This document shows positions 34,364-41,388 of a stretch of DNA of 45,708 bases, one piece after another (within the stretch, counting starts at the first letter, position 1; every line of letters starts with the position of its first letter). Source of the DNA: Gemmatimonadota bacterium (GTDB lineage Bacteria > Gemmatimonadota > Gemmatimonadetes > Gemmatimonadales > Gemmatimonadaceae); contig PMAE01000055.1 of the NCBI GenBank assembly GCA_003152485.1, positions 13,530-59,237 on the forward strand, given 5' to 3'. Below the pieces are notes generated by a model. The model searched no databases and was not told where the DNA came from. It saw only the letters and a list, made by a program, of their open reading frames with translations. The position numbers and the translations under genes were made by a program.

Positions 34364-35489
34364 CACGCACGCGAACACGGCGACCCCGCCCCGGTCGCGC
34401 CAACCGCTCGGCACACGATCGTTTCAGGCGACGTCGGAGAGCACATCGAAACGGCTCCTGGTCGTTGACGACGAGGCATCGGTCACGGACGCCCTCGCCC
34501 GCTTTCTCCGATCACGAGGGTATGACGTCGAGACGGCGAGCTCGGGAGAGGCTGCGCTGAGCGCGCTCGCTGACGGGCGGTTCGTGGCAATGCTCTGTGA
34601 TGTGCGGATGCCGGGAATGTCAGGCGTGGAGACGGTGCCTCGCGCGCTACGCGTCGACCCGGACCTGGCGATCCTGATGCTGACCGGTATGAACGACGCG
34701 CCGACGGCGACGAATACGCTGTTCGCGGGAGCGCTGGACTACCTGCTCAAGCCGATCGAGCTCGCCGATCTGCACCAAGCAATCGAGCGGGCGTTGCACC
34801 GGCGCGGACTCGAGATCGACCGGCGGGCGATCGAGCGGGTCATTCGCGAGGAGGTCATTGCCAGGACCGAAGAGCTGGAGCTCGAGAAGCAGGCGCTTCG
34901 CACGCTCTCCATCAGTACGGTCGAGGCATTGATCAACGCGATGGAGGCCAAGGATGTGTATCTCCGTGGCCATTCTCAGCGCGTGGCCGAGCTCTCAGCC
35001 TCGATCGCGGCCGAGCTCGGATTGGACGAGGATGTCGTCGAGCACGTGCGCATGGCCGCGCGGGTCCACGATGTCGGCAAGATCGGGATTCGCGAATCGG
35101 TCCTCAATAAACCGGGACCCCTCACGAAGGACGAATACGACCATGTCAAAGAGCATGTCCGGGTCGGGATGGCGATCCTGGCGCCGCTCAAGCACCTAGG
35201 CCCTGCCCTCCCCTTCGTCCAAGACCACCACGAGCATTGGGATGGCCGCGGTTACCCCAATGCGAAGTCCGGGCCCAGCATCTCAATCGGAGGCCGGATC
35301 CTCGCCGCCGCCGACGCGTTCGACGCGCTGACGTCGAAGCGGGCGTACCGCGATCCGATCACCCCCAAGCAGACTGTGGAATACCTAGCCCTCCACGGCG
35401 CTGGCCTCCTGGATCCCGATGTCTACCAGGCGCTCGCGAATGTGATCCTGCGACAGAAGTCGCTCGTGTTCTCGTTCATCGAGGACTAG
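34353..35489 (+). CDS. Response regulator with HD-GYP phosphodiesterase domain (RpfG-like)
   Basis: The 378-residue protein has a receiver domain (LLVVDDEAS, phosphoacceptor Asp83 in MLCDVRMPG, Lys in YLLKPIE), a helical linker and an HD-GYP domain with HDVGKIGI and the complete HHEHWDGRGYP motif. HD-GYP enzymes degrade cyclic di-GMP, so the pair with the upstream kinase probably couples a cytoplasmic signal to c-di-GMP levels. All metal-binding residues that can be identified are present. The ATG lies inside the end of the kinase gene. A GT-rich repeat follows the stop. Confidence 0.94.
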   Translation: MPTDTHANTATPPRSRQPLGTRSFQATSESTSKRLLVVDDEASVTDALARFLRSRGYDVETASSGEAALSALADGRFVAMLCDVRMPGMSGVETVPRALRVDPDLAILMLTGMNDAPTATNTLFAGALDYLLKPIELADLHQAIERALHRRGLEIDRRAIERVIREEVIARTEELELEKQALRTLSISTVEALINAMEAKDVYLRGHSQRVAELSASIAAELGLDEDVVEHVRMAARVHDVGKIGIRESVLNKPGPLTKDEYDHVKEHVRVGMAILAPLKHLGPALPFVQDHHEHWDGRGYPNAKSGPSISIGGRILAAADAFDALTSKRAYRDPITPKQTVEYLALHGAGLLDPDVYQALANVILRQKSLVFSFIED

Positions 35490-35511
35490 CGGCAAGCGAT
35501 TGCCAGTCCGC

Positions 35512-35610
35512 CGTTAGCGGTTTGTGTTTTGTCGTGAGCGGACTGCGGTAAGCGGTTTGTGGTGAGCAGTTCGTAGTGAGCGGTTTGTTGTTTGCGGTTT
35601 GTTGTTGTCG
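35512..35610. repeat. Degenerate GCGGTTTGT(G/T)GTGA repeats
   Basis: About five degenerate copies of AGCGGTTTGTKGT are packed into 100 bases downstream of the HD-GYP gene. The frames across it contain short runs like PLTTN/NHQPL when read in reverse, but no gene. It resembles the repeats at 22571 and 31781. Confidence 0.7.
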
Positions 35611-35635
35611 CCCGTCCACAATGGCCGGTGGCCTA

Positions 35636-35667
35636 CGCAGCAGGGGCCGTTCGCGAACGGCCCCACG
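35636..35667. repeat. REP-like palindromic element, intergenic copy
   Basis: The bases 35643-35664 form a perfect 22-bp palindrome with core CCGTTCGCGAACGG and GGGG/CCCC ends. CGCAGCAGGGGC before it matches the copy at 31843. The remaining sequence of this 522-base gap (35668-35862) has no recognised gene. Confidence 0.75.
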
Positions 35668-35862
35668 GTGCGCCGGCGGCCACAACCGCCAATGGCGGCC
35701 AACCAGACCCGTTCGCGAGCGCCGGACGGTCGGTGCGGATGGATTGTGGGCGGCGACTTCGTGTGGCGACCGGCGACCGGCGGCTGCTCACCAACACGCG
35801 GGCGCGGGACCGCAAAAACTTGCTACCCATTCACGGACTACCACCCACTATCTTCTTTGCGC

Positions 35863-35891
35863 TTGACTCGACGCGCCGATCAGTGTATTCG
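35863..35891 (+). promoter_or_regulatory. Promoter of the bipolar acidic/basic protein gene
   Basis: TTGACT (35863-35868) and TATTCG (35886-35891) are separated by 17 bases. They would give a 5' leader of roughly 115 bases before the ATG at 36012, which has its own GGGAGG ribosome site. Confidence 0.5.
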
Positions 35892-36011
35892 GTGTCTCGA
35901 CAAGTGGGGCTCGTGCGATCGCCGTGCGTGGGACTGGGGCGTCCTGAGGCACAAGGCGTGCAACGCGGATGGCACGCATGCTGGCGACACAAACTTTAAT
36001 GGGAGGCGGTC

Positions 36012-36713
36012 ATGCCGCGCGGTGATGAGCTGCGGGATGGGCTGCAGGAAGAGCTCAAGTTCTCCGAACGCGACGACGACAGTGAAGACCTCGGCTACGG
36101 TAGCGGGGTTGGCGGCGGCGGTGCGTCCTACGATGACGACGACGAAGAGGATGGCGGGTGGGCGATCACGAAGGACGATAGCGAAGAGTTGTGGGATAGC
36201 GCGGAGGAGGGCGACGACGACGATGAAGAGGAAGGGGTAATCGTCGTCGAGGTCGTCGAGGAGGACGAGGACGAGGAGGGCGATCTGTTCGGCGGGGCGC
36301 CGCGTGGTCGTCGCGGCCGACCAGCGGGGTCGAAGTCGGGGGGCGGCGCAGCTGCCCAACGGCCGGCGGAGCCCGCGAAGCCGGCCGCGAACGCGCCCGA
36401 GCACGCGGCGACGCCAGCGGCCGCCAAGCCGGCGCCCGTGAAGGCTCCCGTCAAGCCGGCACCGGCGGCGCCGGCGGCGGCTGGTAAGAAAGGAGTTGCC
36501 CATGGCGCAGCCAAGCCGAGCGTGGCCAAGCCGAACACGGCAAAGCCCAACGCAGTGAAGAAGAACCCCGTGGCGGCGGCAAAGAAATCGGCCCCAAAAA
36601 AGCCGGTCGCCAAGAAACCCGCGCCGAAAAAGGCAGCCCCCAAGGCTCCCGCTCGGGGTAAGGTCAAGAGCACCGCGCGAAAGGGCGGCCCCGCCAAGAA
36701 GGGACGGCGCTAG
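36012..36713 (+). CDS. Bipolar protein: acidic N-terminus, histone-H1-like Lys/Ala/Pro C-terminus
   Basis: The 233-residue protein has an Asp/Glu/Gly-rich first half (about 1-90; runs of DDDDEED and EEGDDDDEEE) and a second half of Ala, Lys and Pro (AAKKSAPKKPVAKKPAPKKAAPKAP) like the tail of histone H1 or bacterial AlgP/Hc1 proteins. GRRGRPAGSK at the junction resembles an AT-hook. It has no other fold signal and is probably mostly disordered. A nucleic-acid or chromosome-compaction role with self-inhibition by the acidic half is inference. Start and ribosome site (GGGAGGCGGTC ATG) are clear, and an intrinsic terminator follows. Confidence 0.8.
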   Translation: MPRGDELRDGLQEELKFSERDDDSEDLGYGSGVGGGGASYDDDDEEDGGWAITKDDSEELWDSAEEGDDDDEEEGVIVVEVVEEDEDEEGDLFGGAPRGRRGRPAGSKSGGGAAAQRPAEPAKPAANAPEHAATPAAAKPAPVKAPVKPAPAAPAAAGKKGVAHGAAKPSVAKPNTAKPNAVKKNPVAAAKKSAPKKPVAKKPAPKKAAPKAPARGKVKSTARKGGPAKKGRR

Positions 36714-36812
36714 CTCGGAACGCCGCACCGCCGGAGATGCAGACCGCACCACCCGCCACCGTTCGACACGCCCTCCCCGCTGTCGACGTGCGGTAGCCCC
36801 TAGTGCGGGACT

Positions 36813-36847
36813 GGGATCGGGCCAGCATTCGGCCGATCCCCCCTTTC
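36813..36847 (+). terminator. Intrinsic terminator after the bipolar protein gene
   Basis: GGGATCGG (36813-36820) and CCGATCCC (36833-36840), extended by CC/GG past a bulged G, form a GC stem around AGCATTC. CCCTTTCT follows. Confidence 0.7.
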
Positions 36848-36878
36848 TGCCACTATCGCGACGGCAAGCGCACACTGT

Positions 36879-36884
36879 TATAGT
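36879..36884 (+). promoter_or_regulatory. -10 box of the MerR gene, leaderless spacing
   Basis: TATAGT ends 6 bases before the ATG at 36891, so the mRNA should start at the initiation codon. The box lies inside dyads CACT-GTTAT-AGTG (36873-36885) and CACTAT...ATAGTG (36851-36885), which could serve autoregulation by the MerR protein. No good -35 box is visible. Confidence 0.5.
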
Positions 36885-36890
36885 GGGGGC

Positions 36891-37448
36891 ATGGCTGAAT
36901 CGCCGGTAGCACTGCTCCGCGTGCACGCCAACAACGCCCCGTGGAACGCGCGTGGGTTGGCCTCGCATGCGACGGCTCTGGTAGATGCGGCGGGGATGCG
37001 GCCGACCAACTCGTCTGCCCGCGCGGCGCCCAGTGCACGGGCCGTCCGGTTCTATGTCGCCAGCGGATTGCTCGATCGGCCGGAGGGGACGGGCACCGCC
37101 GCCACCTACCATTATCGGCACCTGCTCCAACTCTTGGAGATCAAGATCCGCCAGCGCGAGGGGCAGACCCTCGACGTGATCAAGCGGGAGATGACCTCCA
37201 TTACGGGCGACGCCCTCGAGCGCCGAATTGCGCAGGCATTGGCTCCGGCACTGGGTGCCGGCATGATGGCAGCCGTCGCGCACGATACCGATAGCCCGGT
37301 CCGGTGGCGGCGTGTGCCGGTCAGCGAGGGGATCGAGCTCCACGTACGCGATGACTCGCCGGCCGCGCGCGACGAGGCCCTGATCGCCATGCGCGAAGCA
37401 GTTCGTGCGGCGTTGGCGAGGGGCGGCGGCGCTGGCACGAACAGATAG
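36891..37448 (+). CDS. MerR-family transcriptional regulator
   Basis: The 185-residue protein has a MerR-type winged helix-turn-helix (about 46-100; ARAVRFYVASGLLDRPEG ... YHYRHLLQLLEIKIRQREGQTLDVIKREM). It is preceded by about 45 residues of unusual N-terminal extension. The C-terminal part has no Cys pairs and ends in a short domain with RWRRVPVSEGIELHVRDD, so the ligand is unknown and metal sensing is unlikely. It is a single gene, followed after 72 bases by an SDR gene. Confidence 0.85.
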   Translation: MAESPVALLRVHANNAPWNARGLASHATALVDAAGMRPTNSSARAAPSARAVRFYVASGLLDRPEGTGTAATYHYRHLLQLLEIKIRQREGQTLDVIKREMTSITGDALERRIAQALAPALGAGMMAAVAHDTDSPVRWRRVPVSEGIELHVRDDSPAARDEALIAMREAVRAALARGGGAGTNR

Positions 37449-37526
37449 ACAGAAGCTCGTGTGGACGAATCACGGGTGTCATCGGCGGAGGTATGGTGAG
37501 GGCGACGGACCAACGAGAGGATGGGC

Positions 37527-38261
37527 ATGGCCCGCTTTGACGGCGCCGTGGTCGTGCTGACCGGGGTGGGGCGCGAGGGTCAGGTTGGCGAGGCGATTGC
37601 CAGAGCATTCGCCGCGGAGGGTGCGGCGCTCGCGCTGGTGGACCGTGATGAGACCTCGGTAGGGGCGCGGGCGGCGACGCTCGCCGCGGGGGGCACGACG
37701 GTGACCGCGATCGCGTGCGACCTGACGGATGCGAACCAGGTGGCGCAGGCCGCGGCTCGGGTGGCGGCAGCGGCGCCGGCGTCGGGCGATCGCCCCGCGG
37801 GCCGAGTCGACGCGGTGGTGCACATCGCGGGTGGATTCGCGATGAGCAACGCGATCGGGGAGAGCGATCCCGACACCCTGCATCGCATGATCGAGTTGAA
37901 CCTCACGACCGCGTATCTCGCCTCCCGCGCCTTCGTGCCGCTGGTGCGCGACGGGGGGAGCGTCGTGTACTTCGCCTCGGCCAACGTCCTGCCCGGTGCG
38001 TCGAGCGCCCGCATGAGCGGCTACATCGCGGCGAAGACGGCCGTCGTGGGTCTCATGCGGTCGGTGGCGGACGAGGGACGCTCGCGTGGGCTGCGGGCGA
38101 ACGCGGTGGCGCCCATCTCGATCCGGACTGGCGACAATCTGCGCGCGATGGGATCGACGACCCGCTACGTCGAGCGCGAGGCGGTGGCCGACGCGGTCGT
38201 CTTCCTCTGCTCGCGTGCCGCGCGATCCATCACCGGTCAGGTCCTTCGACTCACCGACTGA
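37527..38261 (+). CDS. Short-chain dehydrogenase/reductase
   Basis: The 244-residue protein has a Rossmann N-terminus (VVVLTGVGREGQVGEAIARAF), the DxxxV segment (CDLTDANQV), a HIAGGF motif in place of NNAG, and the catalytic Ser and YIAAK (Tyr and Lys). C-terminal AITGQVLRLTD-type residues close the fold. The cofactor loop has one more residue than the usual TGxxxGIG. I use the ATG at 37527 because GAGAGG (37515-37520) is properly spaced from it and abuts the earlier ATG at 37521. The substrate is unknown. Its stop overlaps the presumed start of the RepA-like gene. Confidence 0.9.
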   Translation: MARFDGAVVVLTGVGREGQVGEAIARAFAAEGAALALVDRDETSVGARAATLAAGGTTVTAIACDLTDANQVAQAAARVAAAAPASGDRPAGRVDAVVHIAGGFAMSNAIGESDPDTLHRMIELNLTTAYLASRAFVPLVRDGGSVVYFASANVLPGASSARMSGYIAAKTAVVGLMRSVADEGRSRGLRANAVAPISIRTGDNLRAMGSTTRYVEREAVADAVVFLCSRAARSITGQVLRLTD

Positions 38262-39145
38262 TCGACATCCTCCCTCCGCGTCGCGATCCCCGGTCGCCCC
38301 GGCTCGTCCAACTCGACCGATCGCTCGAGTTACTCCCGCTGTTCCGATTGAGCGATTCATCGGAGGACGGGGCGGTCTCGTTCACGCCGGGTCCGCCGAA
38401 CCCGCCCGGCGCCCGCTGGCGAGTGTTGCCCGCTCCGGCGGATCGTTTGCCGGGCACATTCGACCAGGACGTCTACGTGGAACTCTTCCGCCGATATCAC
38501 GAGGCGGGAGCGCCTGGGGACGGAACGATCGCCTTTACGCTGCACGCATTCCTCCGGGCGATGGGCCGCCGCGTCGACGGTCGGACCTACGAGCAGCTGC
38601 GGGGCGCGCTGACCCGTCTGGAGCGCACGGTGCTCGAATCGACCGGATCATATTTCGTCGCCGACCGCACCATCGCGGGACACTACGTCGACGAGCGATT
38701 GACGGTCCTCACCGCGGTGTCGATCGACAGGCGGCGATTGGCGGAGCGGGACCAGTTGGGGCTCTTCCCGGCGGCAGCATCGGGTGAGCCGGGCGAGGCG
38801 CGGGTGACCCTCGGTCCGCTGCCTCGAGCGAACCTCGCGGCGGGCCATGCGGTCGTTCTGTCCGCGACTCGATACTTTGCGCTCCCCTCCCCGACCGCCC
38901 GCCGCCTGTACCGGCTGTTGACCGCAATCCGCTCCGGCTCGGGGGTCCCGGCAACCGGGCCCAGCGAGTGGGACGTTGCGCTGGAGGCGTTGGCGGAACA
39001 GCTTCCCCTTTCGCAGCGGTACCCCTCGCACCTCCAGCGAGTATTGGAGCCGGCCCACACATTGCTAAAGGCGGCCGGTGTCCTCCGGACCGCGGCGGTA
39101 CGGCAACAAAGGCGAGAGTGGGTCGTCCACTATGAACTACTGTAG
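38258..39145 (+). CDS. Replication initiator protein A (RepA/RPA)-like protein
   Basis: This roughly 295-residue protein resembles the RPA family of plasmid replication initiators: LPGTFDQDVYVELFRRYHEAGAPGDGTIAFTLHAFLRAMGR, RTYEQLRGALTRLERTVLESTGSYF and a C-terminal winged-helix-like region (ALEALAEQLPLSQRYPSHLQRVLEPAHTLLKAAGVL). No ATG or GTG precedes the conserved region in frame. The candidates are CTG at 38258, which forms a CTGA overlap with the SDR stop, and TTG at 38347. Chromosomal copies may act as DNA-binding regulators rather than initiators (inference). A 16-bp tandem repeat covers its stop codon. Confidence 0.72.
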   Translation: MIDILPPRRDPRSPRLVQLDRSLELLPLFRLSDSSEDGAVSFTPGPPNPPGARWRVLPAPADRLPGTFDQDVYVELFRRYHEAGAPGDGTIAFTLHAFLRAMGRRVDGRTYEQLRGALTRLERTVLESTGSYFVADRTIAGHYVDERLTVLTAVSIDRRRLAERDQLGLFPAAASGEPGEARVTLGPLPRANLAAGHAVVLSATRYFALPSPTARRLYRLLTAIRSGSGVPATGPSEWDVALEALAEQLPLSQRYPSHLQRVLEPAHTLLKAAGVLRTAAVRQQRREWVVHYELL

Positions 39146-39170
39146 GCGCGCCACACTGTAGGCGCGCCAC
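39139..39170. repeat. 16-bp direct tandem repeat at the end of the RepA-like gene
   Basis: ACTGTAGGCGCGCCAC occurs twice without a gap (39139-39154, 39155-39170), followed by ACTG of a third partial copy. Each unit contains the palindrome GGCGCGCC. It overlaps the stop codon of the RepA-like gene. Confidence 0.9.
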
Positions 39171-39199
39171 ACTGCTCACCGATAACCGGCTACCAGGTC

Positions 39200-39406
39200 A
39201 TGGCAACCAAACTCGACAAGACGATCAAGCGTGAGTTGGACATGGACGGTCAAGCATATACCGTCGCGATCTCCCCCTCGGGGATCAAGATCACCCAGAA
39301 GGGCTACCGCAAAGGTCGGGAGATGACCTGGCGCGGGCTCTGGGCTGGGGGGCAGGAGGAAGGCGCGGCCGGCGGGGGAACTCCCCCATCGGCGCCGAGT
39401 ATGTAG
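39200..39406 (+). CDS. Small conserved-looking protein of unknown function
   Basis: The 68-residue protein (MATKLDKTIKRELDMDGQAY...) has a compact, mixed charged N-terminal part with ISPSGIKITQKGYRKGREMTW, and a Gly/Ala/Pro tail. I have seen similar small proteins with the DGxxYTVxISPxGxKxxxKGxRKGRExxW pattern, but no function is known to me. The ATG has a modest AGG ribosome site. It sits between the RepA-like and CtpA genes. The 148 bases downstream, up to ctpA, show nothing distinct. Confidence 0.7.
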   Translation: MATKLDKTIKRELDMDGQAYTVAISPSGIKITQKGYRKGREMTWRGLWAGGQEEGAAGGGTPPSAPSM

Positions 39407-39554
39407 CTAACCGCTTCGAGTCGGTCGAGACGGCGCGGACGCGACGCAAGTCGCGGTGCCCGGCTAGCCTCATTGGCCGGGCTCGGCCCGTTTCCGGCCC
39501 GTCGGCGGTACGCATTCCTCCGGCGATGGATTTCCCACTTTGATCAGCCGCCGC

Positions 39555-41168
39555 ATGCCACGATTTCGCAGTCCCCGGCCCCGTACCATCGCGTTGGCCT
39601 CTCTCGTATTCGTCCCGTTGATCGCGGGCGGATTCGCGATGCAGACTCGAGTCAGTACCGACGGCGCCCGCGTGTTCGATCAGGTGTTGACGCTGGTGTC
39701 CGATCGATTCGTCGATACGCTCGATGCGGCGGCGCTCTACGAGAAGGCCGCGCAAGGATTGGTGCACGAGCTGAACGACCCCTACTCCGAGCTGCTCCCA
39801 CCGAAGCGCCTCACGGAATTCTCGCGGCGCACCGGCGGCCGGTACGGCGGGGTCGGCATGGCGATCGAAGACATTGGCGGCAGCATCGTCGTGAGCAAGG
39901 TCTTCCCGCATACGCCGGCCGAAGAGGCCGGGGTCGCCGAAGGCGACCACATTACGCAGGTCGAGACCGCGACCACGCAGGGATGGACGCTGGCGAACGT
40001 GTCCGATTCGCTGATCGGCACCGTGGGGACGAAGGTGTCGGTGCACTTTGCCCGGCCGGGCGTCGCCGAGCCGATCGTGCTCCGATTTACGCGGGCGCTG
40101 ATCCATGTGCCGGCGGTTCCCTATGCGATCATGCTCGAAGGGAAGATCGCGTATGTGCCGCTCCAGCAATTCAACGAGGACGCATCCGAGGACCTCGACG
40201 CCGCGCTCAAGCGCTTGGTGACGGCCGAAGGGGCAAAGGGCGTCGTGCTGGATCTGCGTGACGACCCGGGCGGCATCCTCGATCAATCCCTGGAAGTCAG
40301 CAACGCGTTTCTCAGTGAGGGGCAGCAGCTCGTGAGCGTGCGCGGGCGAAACGCATCGACCCAGATCTACACGGCGAAGGAAAAACCGCTGTTCCCCACG
40401 GTACCGTTGATCGTACTCGTGGACGGTGGCACCGCCAGCGCGTCGGAGATCGTCGCGGGCGCACTGCAGGATCACGACCGCGGATTGATTATGGGCACGA
40501 CATCGTTCGGCAAGGGACTCGTGCAGACGGTGTTCCCGCTCGATGCCGGCTACGCGCTCAAGATGACGACCGCGAAGTGGTATACGCCGAGCGGTCGCTC
40601 GATCCAGAAGGAGCGGAAGCTGCTGCCGGATGGTGAATTCATTGAAGTGCACCCGGACTCGCTGGAGACGGATTCGTCGCGCAAGGCGCGCCCCGCGTTC
40701 AAGTCGGACGCTGGTCGCACGGTGTACGGTGGCGGCGCGATCACACCGGACGTGGTGATCAAGCCCGATACGTTGACCACGCAGCAGCAAGCGTTCAACA
40801 AGTTGATCGCCCCGAAGATCCAGCCGGTGTTGCAAGCGCTCGCGAGTCTGGCCCTCGATGTCAAGTCCACGGTGAAATCACCGTCGTTTACGGTGCCACC
40901 CGCGTGGCGAGATGATTTTTACGGCAGACTGCAGAAGGCCGGTGTCGCGATCAACCGGGCGCAATACGATTCCATGTCGAGCTACGTCGATCGGGTGATC
41001 GGCGGCCGAGTGACGCTCGCGGCGTTTGGTGATTCCGCGCAAAAGCGGCGCGACCTGGATGTGGACGTGCAGCTCAAGAAAGCCGTCGAGCTCCTCCAGC
41101 GCAGTCAGACCCAGAAGGACCTGTTCGATGAGGCGCAGCAGCTCGCGGCGGTGCCGCCGAAGAAGTAG
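39555..41168 (+). CDS. ctpA: C-terminal processing protease CtpA (S41 family)
   Basis: The 537-residue protein has a signal or anchor helix (TIALASLVFVPLIAGGFAM), a PDZ domain (YGGVGMAIEDIGGSIVVSKVFPHTPAEEAGVAEGDHI) and an S41 core. The Ser-Lys-Gln triad is visible: Ser295 (TASASEIV), Lys320 (SFGKG) and Gln324, with the 25-residue Ser-Lys spacing of Prc/CtpA. It acts in the periplasm, trimming C-termini of secreted proteins. The extra C-terminal 140 residues (helical) are typical of bacterial members. The ATG at 39555 is preferred over the TTG five codons upstream. A strong terminator follows. Confidence 0.93.
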   Translation: MPRFRSPRPRTIALASLVFVPLIAGGFAMQTRVSTDGARVFDQVLTLVSDRFVDTLDAAALYEKAAQGLVHELNDPYSELLPPKRLTEFSRRTGGRYGGVGMAIEDIGGSIVVSKVFPHTPAEEAGVAEGDHITQVETATTQGWTLANVSDSLIGTVGTKVSVHFARPGVAEPIVLRFTRALIHVPAVPYAIMLEGKIAYVPLQQFNEDASEDLDAALKRLVTAEGAKGVVLDLRDDPGGILDQSLEVSNAFLSEGQQLVSVRGRNASTQIYTAKEKPLFPTVPLIVLVDGGTASASEIVAGALQDHDRGLIMGTTSFGKGLVQTVFPLDAGYALKMTTAKWYTPSGRSIQKERKLLPDGEFIEVHPDSLETDSSRKARPAFKSDAGRTVYGGGAITPDVVIKPDTLTTQQQAFNKLIAPKIQPVLQALASLALDVKSTVKSPSFTVPPAWRDDFYGRLQKAGVAINRAQYDSMSSYVDRVIGGRVTLAAFGDSAQKRRDLDVDVQLKKAVELLQRSQTQKDLFDEAQQLAAVPPKK

Positions 41169-41189
41169 TCGTCGCGTCGTCGGAGAATT

Positions 41190-41230
41190 GGGGGCCAGCC
41201 CGGGTGAACCGGGGCTGGCCCCTCGTTCGT
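41190..41230 (+). terminator. Intrinsic terminator after ctpA
   Basis: GGGGCCAGCCC (41191-41201) pairs with GGGCTGGCCCC (41212-41222), extended by GG/CC, and is followed by TCGTTCGTT. It is a strong GC stem about 20 bases after the stop. Confidence 0.8.
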
Positions 41231-41388
41231 TACATACGGCCGAGTTGCGGCCGTCGGCGGCCCCTCTGCTGCAGGGGGTGGGCGAATCGCCTAGCTTTCA
41301 CGGATTGCCGGATCGGAGCCGGCGCCCGATCGGTCGTGGCGGGACCGACCGCAGTGTGTCACTCCCAACCCTCAAATCCCTCCGACCT

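Noticed and set aside
35490-36011. Short open frames in the 522-base intergenic region.
   Set aside because: They follow the GT-rich repeats and palindrome, have no ribosome sites and no recognisable protein features.
37715-38257. Upstream open frame in phase with the RepA-like gene, overlapping the SDR.
   Set aside because: The predicted peptide is Arg/Gly-rich shadow sequence; the SDR frame is clearly the coding one there.
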